A DNA stretch of 64,000 nucleotides from NCBI GenBank assembly GCA_029204225.1, contig CM055095.1, positions 76,323,431-76,387,430 of the forward strand, read 5' to 3'. The notes beneath the pieces were generated by a model, which saw only the letters and a list, made by a program, of their open reading frames with translations, was not told the DNA's origin and made no database searches. Position numbers and translations under genes: made by a program. The DNA comes from Diphasiastrum complanatum. Its lineage: Eukaryota; Streptophyta; Lycopodiopsida; Lycopodiales; Lycopodiaceae. This document shows positions 19,654 to 31,984 of the stretch, piece after piece; position 1 is the stretch's first letter; each line of letters starts with the position of its first letter.

Positions 19654-19666
19654 TGGTATCAGAGCC
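19654..19666 (+). other. Primer-binding site (Met-tRNA type) of second Ty3 element
   Basis: TGGTATCAGAGCC, complementary to the 3' end of plant initiator Met tRNA, sits two bases after the LTR-terminal CA. It fixes the LTR end at 19652 and the plus orientation. Confidence 0.85.
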
Positions 19667-20101
19667 TAAACTAAGCAGTTTTGCCATTGGCTTGTGCTCA
19701 AAAGGGGTCAAGAATTGTGAGGGGATTTTCGTTGTGGAATCCTAGAATTTCGACTCTTTGGGAAAGATAAAGTGGTGTGCAAAAGGCTTGGTGGGTTTCA
19801 AATTTCTCTTCCCGTGAGTCTCTATTTCCGAGAGTAATCTATTGTGTGGAAAGTGCACTACCAAGTAGACAATCGGTTGGTTATTATGCACTCGTGAATA
19901 GTGATTTTGGAAGAAGATTTTGTTGAGCACTTGTAGTACAAGCAACAGTAGTTTTTAGAGGTTATGTTGGTATTTTGGCTTCTTGTAATCACTTATACAA
20001 TGCTCAAGTTATGACAATTTGTATTTGATTATTTTTTGTTAGCAATTTGTAATATCTTTGCTTCATGTTAATTAAGCCCGGTTAGGCATAAATACATAAG
20101 C

Positions 20102-20539
20102 ATGAAAAAAGATGTTATGTATTGCTTAATCAATCTTTTTGCTGTAGTGTTGGGAAATTTTTTTGCAAAATTTGGTATCAACTTGGGCTATCAACCGGAC
20201 ATTTTTTCCGGTGTTAAAATATTTAAACCTCCAGAAGTTGTCGAAGACTGGATAAATCATTGGTCTAGCTATTTCAGCTTGCACAACATCCCAGAGGACA
20301 AGTGAATATCATCAGTATTGTTGTTTCTTGAGAGCAAGGCCTCATCTTGGTGGAGGGAGCTACCCTCAAAACCGGTGACATGGCCTGGGTTCCTAGAGGA
20401 ATTTCGTAAGGCGTTTGTCACAATTGATGATTCTGAAATGTATGTTCGCTTTATTAACTATCGGATGGGAAGCCGAAAACTGGACACGAATGTCCAAGAG
20501 TTCTTGGATTGTTTGACCAAGGTGCCGCTTTTTTATTGA
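20102..20539 (+). pseudogene. gag: Ty3 gag pseudogene (second element)
   Basis: One frame with a stop at about 20303-20305 reads FKPPEVVEDWINHWSSYFSL, then ASSWWRELPSKPVTWPGFLE and EFRKAFVTID. This is the gag capsid pattern with the WW block. A second stop at 20537 ends it. Faint gag remains continue in another phase to about 20680 (NECKRNVLHALEDAIRVAKA). Confidence 0.75.
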
Positions 20540-20841
20540 AAATTGGCACAGTGACAATTCATTTATGGATTGCCAGCCGATTATCAAAACGAGTGCAAGC
20601 GGAATGTCCTCCATGCGTTGGAAGACGCTATCCGAGTAGCTAAAGCCTATGATAGCATTGTGGTTGTCTCAAGAAAGAGTATGCACGGCCAACAGCCCAA
20701 AAGCCAAAGATAGAAAAGCCAAACAATAATAAACGAAAAAGGAGGTTACCATGGCTAGTGATCACCGTTACATGGTCCATCTTGCCTCGGGGTCGGACAC
20801 GGAGGTTTGGGATGTGAAAGTTCCAAATTTGGAACTTTCGG

Positions 20842-21992
20842 ATGCAAGATCATGCTGAGCAGCTCGACTTCCATGTTATGAATCTTGATAGGACTAGTGT
20901 AATCCTAGGATATGAATGGTTTTATGATAAATCAGATTCATCGGAAATAGATTTTAAAAACCATACTTTGGTATTTAAAGATAAGTTTGATAAAATAGTC
21001 TCTATCTCTAGAGAGACTAATGTACTCCCATCGCCGATGGTTTCCTTAGCGGAAGTTATGAAAAAATTACATGATTCTGAGTATGAGATTTTTCATTTTG
21101 TTTTGAAATCTCTTTTGCATTGTGATGTAAAAGAGCATGTAAATGTGTTTTCTTGCTTTAACACCGAAAATTCACATCAAGAACAACTTTTAATGCAAGA
21201 TTTAAAACAAGAATTCAATGATGTTTTTCCAAAACAACTATCTTATGGACTACCACCCGCTCGGTCAGTAGACCATAACATAGATTTGTTGCCAGATAGT
21301 AGTGCCATTTTCGCCTTACAGGTTTAGTCAAAAGGAAGAGGGAGAAGTGACAAGGCAAATCAAGGAATACCTAAGGATGGGACACATCAATCCAAGTAAG
21401 TCCCCATGGGGAGCGCCCGTTCTTCTTAAGAGTAAGAAGGATGGCAGTTTCCGGTTATGTATGGATTACAAGGGCCTGAACAAACTTATCATAAAAAATA
21501 TATACTCGTTACCTAGGATGGATGGTCTCATAGATCGATTAGATGGAATGAAATACTTCACAAAAATCAATCTACGTACGGGATATCATCAGATCAGGAT
21601 CATCCGGATGATGTATCTAAGAACAGTTTTAGGACGAGATTTGGCCATTACGAGTTCCTAGTCTTACCTTTTGGGTTGACTAATGCTCCGACAACTTTCC
21701 AGCAAATGATGAACAATTTGTTTCGTCCATATTTGAGAAAGTTCATGGTGATGTTTTTGGACGATATACTGATCTATAGTAGAACACTTAAAGAGAATGC
21801 TAAGCATCTCCATATTTTCTTACGTATCTTAAGACAAGAGAAGCTTTACGCTAAAGAATCGAAGTGCGAATTCTTTAAAAATGAACTTCTTTTCCTTGGT
21901 CATAAGATCAACTCTTTTGGGATCAAGATTGAAGAGGAAAAGGTAAAGACGGTTGCTGAATGGCCAAAATCAAACATGTCCCTTATCAACAC
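20842..21992 (+). pseudogene. pol: Ty3 protease end and reverse transcriptase pseudogene (second element)
   Basis: The start carries the tail of the protease (MNLDRTSVILGYEWFYDKSD); the active-site part is missing. RT follows in broken frames: [45 protein letters not shown] and FLDDILIYSR, so the catalytic FLDD is retained. Frames change near 21300 and 21600-21670. The RT ends at the copia-1 insertion, with RNase H and integrase absent. Confidence 0.85.
21988..21992 (+). repeat. Target-site duplication AACAC of copia-1 (left)
   Basis: AACAC directly precedes the TGTTGAATTT of the left LTR and is repeated at 28233-28237 directly after the right LTR. A matching 5-bp duplication is expected for copia integrase. 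Confidence 0.9.
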
Positions 21993-22730
21993 TGTTGAAT
22001 TTCACACGTGTGGACTGTCCACTACATGTACTTGTGATCTCCTAAGGTGTGTAGATGCACCAAGATCAAGACTAGATTGAGATTCAAGATCAATCTTGAA
22101 TCCTATGGCAAAAAACACACTACTACATGCATTCAATCACCTCCAACTCTCACTCACACATGTGGGAAGTATTCAAAAAATAATCTAAGTAAAAACAAGC
22201 TGCTCTCCTCGAGTAGAGAGAGAAAATGCATCATGAGCTCTCGGGTAGAGAGAGAAAGCTAGAAATCCAATAACTCACAAAATCCATGAAATCACCAAAT
22301 CAATTAACTTCAAAATGAGGAGTACAATGATACTAGTAGGTCCACGAGCTACCACTATGCTTAACTATGATTGGACCATATTTTGTCACCTCTTGATCCT
22401 ATTGGATCATTGATCTATGCACCTCTTAATTCTATTGGACTATATTTAAGCACACCTCAATTTCCTATTGGACCTCACAAGGTTCCACCTCTAAATCCTA
22501 TTGGACCTCTTGGAATTCATCAAACAAAAACTTTACACTTGTCTACACTCTAATTAGCAAGTGTTTAGCCTCTTACTCTATTTTGGCTCAATAGTGGCAT
22601 TACAAGTGGAGATGCATAATTTGCCATCTATGCCAAATTTATTCCTATCAACATCCTACACCTAGATGCTTGATGTAAAAAACATAAGACCCCTATATCT
22701 AACATAGATAATCTTTTTCAATTCTTCACA
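21993..22730 (-). repeat. 3' LTR of copia-1
   Basis: Starts TGTTGAATTTCACACGTGTGG and ends TTCTTCACA, 738 bp, same length as the other LTR. It contains the palindrome ACACGTGTG near its outer edge and two copies of a GGTAGAGAGAGAAA-type motif (22208-22260). Confidence 0.95.
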
Positions 22731-22743
22731 CTCCTCCTAAAAA
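22731..22743 (-). other. Polypurine tract of copia-1
   Basis: The minus strand reads TTTTTTAGGAGGAG immediately before the 3' LTR, the expected plus-strand primer position for this orientation. Confidence 0.75.
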
Positions 22744-22748
22744 ATTAT

Positions 22749-25700
22749 CTATGAAGATTTGAGCATTGATCTTGATATAACTCCAAGATTAGATCTATGT
22801 TTGATGAAAGCACTTTTGCTCAAAGGCTTGGTGAGTAGATCGGCAATACAAGAGGACGAGTTGACATGCTCCAAATAGATTTCTCCTCCAATAAGCTTTT
22901 CTCTCACAAAATGGTGTGCCACTTCTATGTGCTTGCTTCTTGCATGAAATATGGGATTATTGGCAAGAGCTTGGGCCGAGATGTTATCACACTTGATCAT
23001 CGGTAGATCATCCTCCTTGATGCACTTTAGTTCCATTAATAACCTCTTGATCCAAAGCACTTCTTTGGTAGTTGTAGTGAGTGCTTTGTACTCGGCCTCA
23101 CATGAAGAGAGAGATATAGTATCTTGCTTTTTGGAAAGCCAAGATATTAGATTGCCTCCAAGAAAGATAGTGTATGCACTAATAGACTTTCGATCCATCT
23201 TGTCACTTGCAAAGTCCGAATCCGAGTAGCCAATAATGGATAGATCTTCACTTTTATAGAGTAGACCATAATCACAAGATGAAGATACATATCTTAGAAT
23301 CCTCTTGGCCATCTTCCAATGATGGATCTTAGGATCTTGCATAAATTGACTCAATTTGTGCACACAAAAACTAAGATCGGGCCTAGTAATGGTAAGCCAA
23401 ATCAAGGAGCCTACAAGACTCCTAAAAAGTGTGATGTCCTCAAAGGATCTTTCATCACCTTTATTAGGATCTTTTACAATTTGCTCCATTGGAGTATCTA
23501 TGCTCTTAGAATTTTCCATATGGAAATTTTTCAACATAGAGTGAGCATATCTAGATTGGCATATAAAGACATGATTTTCATAAAAATCAATTTCTAGGCC
23601 TAGGATGTAATGTATCTCTCCTAGATCTTGCATTTTAAACTCACATCCAAGTGCTAGCTTGGTTTCATCAACTAGCTTGATACAACTTCCACAAAGAATA
23701 ATGTCATCAACATAAATTAGAAGAATGACAATATTGCTATCAACAAACTTTAGATACATGGAAGGATTGTAGTCACTAAGAGTAAATCCTAGTGAGATAA
23801 GAAAAGAGTTAAGTCTTGAATACCATGATCTTGGTGCTTGCTTGAGTCCATAAAGACTTTTGAAGAGCAAGCACACTTTGGACTCATCCTTGATGAATCC
23901 TTGAGGTTGTTCCATATAAATCTCCTCCTCAAGATAACCATTTAGAAAAGCATTGGACACATCTAATTGGAACACCTTCCACTTGAAAAAACAAGCAAGA
24001 GAAATAAGAATTCTTATTGTCACCATCTTTGCAACGGGTGCAAAGGTCTCCTCATAATCAAGACCATGGATTTGAGCAAATCCTTTGGCACATAGTCTTG
24101 CTTTATGCTTGTTGATGGTGCCATCATGATTGAACTTGATCCGAAATACCCACTTGCAACCAATCACATGCTTGTTGGATGGAGGATCCACAAGCTCCCA
24201 AGTATTGTTGGTGATCAATGCATCATACTCTTGCTTCATGGCATCATACCACTCCTTGGTATTGAGTGCCTCTTGTACATTCTTTGGCTCTTCATGAGAG
24301 ACATAAAAAACATAATTAGTGGAATCAAGATCCACTTGTTTGCCTTTGTCAACATATGAGAGCCTCTTAGGCTCTGATCTATCTCTCATGGATCTTCTTG
24401 GTGAAAAAATCCGAGGAGAGTCTTCTTCAAATCTTGACCCCATCACATCATGATTGTCTTCAAAATCAATAATTGATGATGCATCCATAGATTTCTTGAT
24501 CTCGGCCTCTTCAAACGATGAGTGTTGATCTTCATGAAAGACAACATCTCTACTTTCAATAACTTGAGAAGTAGAGTGTATAAAGACTCTATAGGCCTTC
24601 TTGGTGGATGAGTATCCAACCATGATCCCTTTGCATGCACTAGGATCTTCCTTCTTCCTTGTTTCCAAGGGAATATGGACAAAGCATAAGCATCCAAAAA
24701 CTCTAAGGTGATCAACCTTAGGCTTCTTCAAAAATAAGATTTCATATGGTGACTTTCCTCCAAGAGCTATATGTGGGAGCCTATTGCAAAGATAATTTGC
24801 ACAATTAATGGCTTCTCCCCAAAAATCTTTGGGCAAAGATGCCTCAATTCTCATAGATTTTGCACATTCACATAGAGATCTATTCTTTCTCTCGGCCACT
24901 CCATTTTGAGATGGAGAGTAGGCACAAGAAAACTCTCTTTTAATGCCTTCAAGCTCACAAAAAACTTGAAATTTATTGGAGATATATTCACCACCTGCAT
25001 CACTTCTAAGAGCTTTAATCTTGAATGAGAATTGCTTCTCTACATAAGCTTTGAAAATAAGGAAATGATCAAACACCATAGATTTTGAAGCAAGAAGATA
25101 TATCCAAGTGAATCTTCTGTAATCATCAATGAAAGTAACAAAACAAGTGGCTCCTCCCTTGCTTGTAGTTGATGAGAAATGCACATCCGAGTGGATTAAC
25201 TCCAAAGGATGCTTGCTTTTGATAGAAGATCTTGTAAATGGCTTTTTGTGAGATTTAGCAATAGCACAAGCCTCACAAGGCTTGATCTTCTTGGAGAATG
25301 ACTTTGGCAAGCCAATAGCTTTGGATTCTTTGATCATAGAGAGCATGGATTTGTAGTTGGGATGTCCCAACCTCCTATGCCATAATTCCTCCATAGAAAG
25401 CTTGTTCACAAGAGCAACATTACAAGCATTCACATACTCATTGGAATCTAGTTTATAGATGCCACCAAATCTAGATCCTAATGCAAGTATCTCATCATCT
25501 TCTTGATAGTGCAAGTATCAAGATTGAATTTTACATCAAGGCCATTATCAAGCAATTGGCCAACACTAATAAGATTCTTGGTAAGCCTAGGTACATAAAG
25601 AACTCTAGAGAGAGAAAGAACTTTAGAGGATGCAAGCTTCAAGGGAATGTTCCCTATGCCTTCAATAGGACATTCAAAATCATTTGCAGTGTATATTGAT

Positions 25701-26738
25701 TTCTTCACTCCATCATAAGGTGCAATAGAAGAGAAAGAGTCCTTGGAGCTACGCATATGTGAAGAGGCTCCACTATCAATATACCATAGGCCGTCCTTCT
25801 TGAAAGGAGTAGATGAGAAACTAGAGACCATAAGAGATCCCTCTCCATCACTTGCAATAGTGTCTTCCTTCTCATTGGTAATATTGGCTTGCTTGAGTTG
25901 ATTCTTCTTTTTGAAGCAATTGGTGGCATAATGACCTTTCTTGCCACAATAAAAGCACTTGATCTTCTTCTTCTTTTCGAGCTTGGATGATGAAGCATTA
26001 GAGGAATCATCTTCCTCCTCATCTTTGTCTTTGGATTTGACTTTGTCCTTGCTTGAGGATTGTTGATGTTGGTTCTTGCTCCTCTCTTTGTGCTTATCCT
26101 TGGCAAAGAGAGCTTTGCCATCATTATGAGTGAGAGAAAGCTTGTCCATCCTCAAGAGCTTGTACTCTTGTCTTGATTCTTCTGAAATTAGCACACTTTG
26201 GAGAGCCTCCAAACTTGGTAGCTCCTCCTTAATGGCATAGGATTGGACAAGGTTATCAAATTCACTTCTCAAGCCATTGAGAATGACTTGAACTAGCTCA
26301 TTTTGATTGATGGAATCACCAATGCAAGCAAGCTCTCTGTGAATATCTTTTACTCTCAAAACATAACTAGATGCACTCTCATCACTCTTTTGGCTACTTT
26401 GAAAGATTTGATTCCTAAGAGTGAGAAGGCCTAGAGGTATTCTTAGCCTCATAGATAGTCTTGAGACAATCCCAAGCTTCTTTGGCTATTGTACAAGTAC
26501 CTATCTCCCTCAATATCTCATTAGAGACATTCATCTTAATGTAGTGGAGAGCCATCCTAGCTCTCTTTTTGTATTTTTGAACCTCTTGAAGAACTTGTGG
26601 TTCTTCTTCAAGGCCAAGAACTATGTCCATCAAGTCTTGAAGGATCAAGATGGGCTCCATCCTCATTTTCCAAATTGAATAATTTGAAGTGGTCAATCTT
26701 TCACTTGGTTCCAACAAGGATGAACCCATTGAAGACAT
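22749..26738 (-). pseudogene. gag-pol: Copia-1 gag-pol polyprotein, two frameshifts
   Basis: The ATG at 26738 opens gag (SSLLEPSERLTTSNYSIWKM). The frame slips near 26440 and slips back near 25500, where the 921-codon remainder returns to the original phase. Domains in order: gag UBN2-like region, CCHC knuckle CFYCGKKGHYATNC, protease DSGASSHM, GAG-pre-integrase (HRRLGHPNYKSM ... CEACAIAK), integrase core (SDVHF ... RSDAGGEY ... QNGVAERKNR), RT with YVDDIIL, and RNase H with YSDSDFASD. All catalytic residues I can see are present. Because only two small indels break it, the damage is recent, or a sequence error is possible. Confidence 0.93.
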
Positions 26739-27481
26739 TTGAAGTGAAGAAAACTCAAATGATGAACAATAAATGCTGTTACACACTTTCAATAGGATCC
26801 AATAATTGAGTACTATCTCCTCCTATGAAAGATCTTACAACAATTTGTGAATTGATTCTCACTAGCTACTCAAATCTCTCTAAAACAAGATCTATTTCAC
26901 ATCAAATGATGGAGTATAGGCAAAGTTAGGATCTAACACTCTTAGCACGTGTGAAATACACTAAGAAACCAAATTTGACTCAAATACAATGATATTGCAT
27001 GAAACAAAATGGCTAAGATCTTAAAACAGTGCCTAGATCACATATAGATGAGATTGGCAAGCATACAATTGTGATTTTGGATCAACCAAGCAATCTCTTG
27101 ACCAAACCAAATGTGTCCACCCAGATCTAGGTGCCCTACCTAACCCTCTTCAAAATCTTATAACTTTTGATTAGCTCAACCAAATGGAATGAAACTGATT
27201 GCAACAGAAACTAGACAGAAATAGCTTCAAAACAAGCTATCAAGCAAGATAAATGGATCAAACATGAGAGAGAACTTCCAAACTGAAATTGGATGTTCCT
27301 CACACGTGTCTGAGCACCTGATACCGTACAGTATCAGGTCAGACCCAATCAATGTCCTTTTGATCTCTTTTGATCCAAGATTGAACAAGATAGCTAGGAA
27401 AATGGGCCTTGACAACTTCTAGCTCAAGATTGATGAAAATTTTTCACTTAGATGGATCAAAATGCATGGTAACCTTAGGTA

Positions 27482-27494
27482 GGCTCTGATACCA
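27482..27494 (-). other. Primer-binding site (Met-tRNA type) of copia-1
   Basis: The minus strand reads TGGTATCAGAGCC directly after the 5' LTR end (...ATTCAACA). This proves that transcription of the element runs right to left. Confidence 0.9.
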
Positions 27495-28232
27495 TGTTGA
27501 ATTTCACACGTGTGGACTGTCCACTACATGTACTTGTGATCTCCTAAGGTGTGTAGATGCACCAAGATCAAGACTAGATTGAGATTCAAGATCAATCTTG
27601 AATCCTATGGCAAAAAACACACTACTACATGCATTCAATCACCTCCAACTCTCACTCACACGTGTGGGAAGTATTCAAAAAATAATCTAAGTAAAAACAA
27701 GCTGCTCTCCTCGGGTAGAGAGAGAAAATGCATCATGAGCTCTCGGGTAGAGAGAGAAAGCTAGAAATCCAATAACTCACAAAATCCATGAAATCACCAA
27801 ATCAATTAACTTCAAAATGAGGAGTACAATGATACTAGTAGGTCCACGAGCTACCACTATGCTTAACTATGATTGGACCATATTTTGTCACCTCTTGATC
27901 CTATTGGATCATTGATCTATGCACCTCTTAATTCTATTGGACTATATTCAAGCACACCTCAATTTCCTATTGGACCTCACAAGGTTCCACCTCTAAATCC
28001 TATTGGACCTCTTGGAATTCATCAAACAAAAACTTTACACTTGTCTACACTCTAATTAGCAAGTGTTTAGCCTCTTACTCTATTTTGGCTCAATAGTGGC
28101 ATTACAAGTGGAAATGCATAATTTGCCATCTATGCCAAATTTATTCCTATCAACATCCTACACCTAGATGCTTGATGTAAAAAACATAAGACCCCTATAT
28201 CTAACATAGATAATCTTTTTCAATTCTTCACA
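27495..28232 (-). repeat. 5' LTR of copia-1
   Basis: 738 bp, about 99.5% like the left LTR by eye (differences seen at the ACACRTGTGGG, CTCGRGTAG, TATATTYAAG and GTGGARATGC sites). It is followed at 28233 by the AACAC target duplicate. Confidence 0.95.
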
Positions 28233-28237
28233 AACAC

Positions 28238-29833
28238 TTTGGAGGATTGGATGTAATTACATGTGGTAATTTGTATCAAGCAGGACCAGTTTTAGACCAA
28301 TGAGAATGCATCTTACAAGCAATTGACTCATTCCATATTTAATGTCAAAAGAACCTAGAATTTCCTAGCGATTCCAAAAAAACAGCTGGCAATTAATAGA
28401 GTCAAACATGGCATGTTAATTGAGTTATGCGCTTCAAATCTAAACATCGATGATGGATTGGCAACGGTGTCGAAGGACACTTCAAAACAAAAACAACAAT
28501 AATGGCTGAAGACATTATCTGGATACAATTCTCTGACACAAATATAGGAGCCAAAACAAGATACAAAAACAGTCATATTTACAACCAAAAAACTAACAAA
28601 ATGTGGACACCTATACAATAGCTTGTCAAAGAAATACAAATTGGAAACAATCATCTGAACATCATCACTAGAAAACAAGTTCCAATCGAACTGGCCATAG
28701 CCCAGACAATACATCTAGAAACTGCCATTTTATAGAGTTGAGATAATAAGTCATTATATCTATTGAAGTTCTAATTTGTTTTCACAAGGTAACTACTACA
28801 TGTAATCATGCTTTGCATTCATGATTTTCTTACAAAAGATTAGCAAAGGCAGCCATTTGCAAGCTCACAATTTCAAATTTTATGGAAATGTTGCCAATGA
28901 AGTGCAAATTGTCGATTCTAAGAGTTGAGAAAAATCATAATTTATGAGTTCTAACATTGATTTTGACCTTGTATATGTGTTATCCTCTATCCTTTGTTAA
29001 TGTTGTAAGTCCATTCAATGGAATTTGTTGTTGCTATGAGTTGTGTTGGTCATGACTTGTTGTCGAATGACAAAAAGTGTTAGCTAAACTTTTACAGCAT
29101 ATATCATCTCAGCCCTTATCCATCATAGTCAGGCTACGAGGAGGCAAGCAGCATTGGACAATGTTATCATAGTCAAGCAACACTCGATTTGCGACTGCCC
29201 TTCAATCTGCAGCACTACAGGCCTTGGCAATAGGTATGTTTCAAAGATGTAAATATTATAAAATGGAGACTAGTTGGTTAATTGGTTTTTTGAGACTTGT
29301 ATTGCTATGGAAAAATTATTCATTGTCCCACATCTCATTATATATATATTTTTGAAAGTTTTTTTTGTTAAATCTCTTCCCTTGACCCGTGTTGTGTTCT
29401 TAAGCATTAAATTTTTTAGCTCTACTAATTCTTGAGAGACTTCAAAGAACTATGCTCAATGTTAATGCTCACAAATAACATTGTTTACAACCTAATACAA
29501 AACCCATTAGACCTAATCTAATGATATTTGTGGTTGAGAGGTTCTTATCGTATTGCTACCTTTACTAGTGCCATTCATAGCTCCAAAGATAAATTTGTCC
29601 ATTTTCGACCAATGGATTCAACAAAGAAATATCCCCTCTATCTTAGGATCTTCACTAGAATTTGTTGGTACATATACTTGCATTGTTTACAAAATGATGT
29701 TCTGAGTGGCCAAACCAATGATGAATCCATTAATGAAAAAGTGCCATTGTATAATCCTTTGGAAGAGTGGGGGTAAACAGTAACACATAAAGTCGAAAAG
29801 CTAGACATTTTCGAGATGAGTCAATAAAAAAAA
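28238..29833. other. AT-rich DNA, no gene recognised
   Basis: A short plus-strand frame at 29528-29776 (with GQTNDESINEKVPLYNPLEE) shows no family I know. It lies just upstream of the zinc-finger fragment and could be part of the same decayed transposase gene. Elsewhere nothing is supported. Confidence 0.4.
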
Positions 29834-30125
29834 AATCCTTGGGTTTGTCATACTATTTTTGATGGAACAAGTCTACTAAAGTGTGACTTGTGCCAACAAT
29901 ATGGCATGAAGAGTCCATGCGGCAAAGGAAAAGGGTGTAAAACTATGCAATTTTCTGCTATAAGGGATCATGCTAGGTCATATGAGCATAAAACAACAAT
30001 AAATCTTTTTTGACTTCTTTGCAAGTAGCATCAAAGCCATCTTTGAGTATCAATAGCCTTGTGTCAAGAGCTCGTGATGCTTATACTTCACATCTCTACA
30101 TCACTCTAGTCTTAATTCATTTTTT
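29834..30125 (+). pseudogene. Zinc-finger (TTF/BED-like) fragment, probably of a hAT-type gene
   Basis: The frame from 29834 reads NPWVCHTIFDG, then KCDLCQQYG, KGKGCKTMQFSAIRDHARSY and EHK before a stop at 30011-30013. The spacing C-x2-C ... C ... H-x4-H with W at the start resembles the N-terminal finger of plant hAT or TTF-type transposon-derived proteins. In the next frame the text continues as SLQVASKPSLSINSLVSRAR, suggesting a frameshift rather than a true end. The copia-4 LTR begins at 30132. Family assignment is tentative. Confidence 0.45.
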
Positions 30126-30131
30126 GATACT

Positions 30132-30145
30132 TGTGAATTTTTACA
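30132..30145 (+). mobile_element. First 14 bp of copia-4 LTR, split by the Tat element
   Basis: TGTGAATTTTTACA has the TGTGAA start shared by the other copia LTRs here. The sequence resumes after the Tat element at 52459 (TTACAAGACATGGAG) and leads to a copia gag at 53297. The Tat TSD TTACA is the last five bases of this stub. Confidence 0.6.
30141..30145 (+). repeat. Target-site duplication TTACA of the Tat element (left)
   Basis: TTACA directly precedes TGTGGTGGCC at 30146 and recurs at 52459-52463 after the far LTR. This ties the two LTRs, over 20 kb apart, into one element. Confidence 0.85.
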
Positions 30146-31160
30146 TGTGGTGGCCTAGTCATTATAGATTTCGACAAAATCAATGAATTATGTAGTATAA
30201 AAGGTTTGATCGTTCCCCAGGAGAGAGAATAATCTCATCTTTTGCATGGCAAATGTATGTATGATGATAAACAGACTAGAGTGTATAAAGTTCACAATGA
30301 ATACTACAGCGACATAACTGGTTATCCAAAGATATTTGGATAAATTGGCATCCAGGAACACCATTGATGAAACGATTTGGTCAAGGTCTGTAATTGTAAG
30401 AATTACTTTATCTTTCAGGCTCTTCAGGCATCTGGAAAACAGTCAGAATTGACAGCAACTAGCAATTAGATTCATCAAGCAGAATCACATTAGCTAAAAG
30501 TTCTTCTTAATCAAACACATAGAATTAGTTTTTATCGCAGGAAGCAAACAAGATAGAGCCTCAATCAATCCCATTATCTGAACACATAGCTCATTCAGAG
30601 TTGAAGGAATTTCTACTAAAAGTTATGTTTAACCGCTTCGGCTAATTCCCTGCACACATTAGTCAAAATTATTACTTGCTGGTGTCGCCTGAAAATCCGT
30701 GTAACTGAAATTTAGTATAACTTAAGAGATGTGTGTAATGCAAACAAAACAGTATCACAATCAATCACAGATCATATAGAATGTGTTCGCACAAATGATA
30801 AGAAGTAATTCTGTGAGAGATAACAGAAGGAAAGAATGTTCAAGTTATAAGAACTTGCTCTTCGCTCCCTATTGATACTCAGCTCTGCGTAGAAATGCGT
30901 ATGTACAATGGCACATAGTGCTATCCTTATAGGAATGTTCTTCAGCCTCAATGTCACTTATGAACCGTCAAATGTCGGTTCTGAACTTCTATTGCGTCTC
31001 TTTAGAACGTCGCAACTTCTACTCAAAATATGAATTTACAAAGTGCAAAATAGGCCTTTACATGTATTTAGGCACTATAGCACATTTTATATATATGGAA
31101 ATTGAAAATTTTTACAATATATGATAAAATTTGGATAATGTGAGATCATAAGACTCCACA
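30146..31160 (-). repeat. 3' LTR of the Tat element
   Basis: 1015 bp from TGTGGTGGCC to GACTCCACA, aligning over its whole length to 51447-52458 with scattered substitutions and a small indel near 30408. The outer end borders TTACA; the inner end borders the polypurine tract. Confidence 0.93.
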
Positions 31161-31173
31161 TATCCCCTTCCTC
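31161..31173 (-). other. Polypurine tract of the Tat element
   Basis: The minus strand reads GAGGAAGGGGATA immediately before TGTGGAGTC of the 3' LTR, the right place for the plus-strand primer. Confidence 0.75.
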
Positions 31174-31984
31174 AGCTGTGCAACGGCTCGCAAACAATTT
31201 GATTTATGTCCTTCTTTGTCGCTTTCGGATAGCTGGCTTGCTGTGGAAAACAGCCTTGGCTCGGGCTTCATTCTCTTCATTTTCTTGCTCCAATGTCAGT
31301 CCTTTTGTTGCCAGGAAATAGTTGTTCTTCTGGTTGTAGTCTTTTTGGAATGACAAGGATAACCACCCATTCCTTGATTACCGATTGGTGCAAGAGGGTT
31401 ATCAATTAATGTATTATTAACAAGATGTGTATACCAACTATCCTCGGTCATGATTTCAGACATCTCGGCAGAAGGGACAATTAGTGAAAGGGCAGCATAT
31501 GTATATTCGGGAAATTTTGCTTTAATATACAGTTGTTGAACAGACGAGGGCATACGAAATGAGAGAAGCAATATTTACATGGCTGTAAGTATAATATGGT
31601 CTAGTTATTGGGTTAGTGGAGCAAAGTATATTATTTGCTTTTACCTCCTCCAAATATCGAGAATAATTAGTTTTCTAATATGTGTAGATTTCCCACATAT
31701 TAGGGAATAAGAACTGATGAGTAACTTGGGAAGAAACAGATGTAGAGCTAGAAACAACTTCTTTCACATCAAAAATGTTAATTGATTCTAACTTATTCAA
31801 ATACTCATCCAATGCTGGAAAAATATTATTTTCAAATGTTCTTAGGTATTCTAAGATATATATATACAAGGATCCTGCGACCACATGAATATAGTTAGTT
31901 TGCACATTGAACTTGTTCTGAACAATGGCAAGGGCGATGATTCATTTTCTATGTACAATTAGTCTAGACCATAAAGTATTTATG

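Larger units (their letters stand above)
19217..21992 (+). mobile_element. Second Ty3/gypsy element, decayed, truncated after reverse transcriptase
   Basis: A primer-binding site TGGTATCAGAGCC (initiator Met tRNA type) at 19654 directly follows an LTR ending TTTACA at 19652. Gag and pol pieces follow on the plus strand. The left border of the LTR is not defined because the 3' LTR is missing; 19217 is only a working limit. Coding is lost at 21992, where copia-1 inserted, and no Ty3 coding resumes after its right target duplicate at 28233, so the element was already truncated near here. Confidence 0.75.
21993..28232 (-). mobile_element. Ty1/copia element 1, young, nearly complete (about 6.24 kb)
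   Basis: Two 738-bp LTRs differ at only about four sites by eye, with a perfect TSD AACAC, primer-binding site, polypurine tract and a nearly continuous gag-pol on the minus strand. Only two compensating frameshifts interrupt gag-pol. Copia-3 in this window belongs to the same family. The low LTR divergence marks it as the most recent insertion here. Confidence 0.95.

Noticed and set aside
28238-28740. Continuation of the Ty3 RT after copia-1
   Set aside because: Reading across the AACAC duplicate gives no RT thumb or RNase H motifs before an early stop, so the Ty3 element was probably already truncated.
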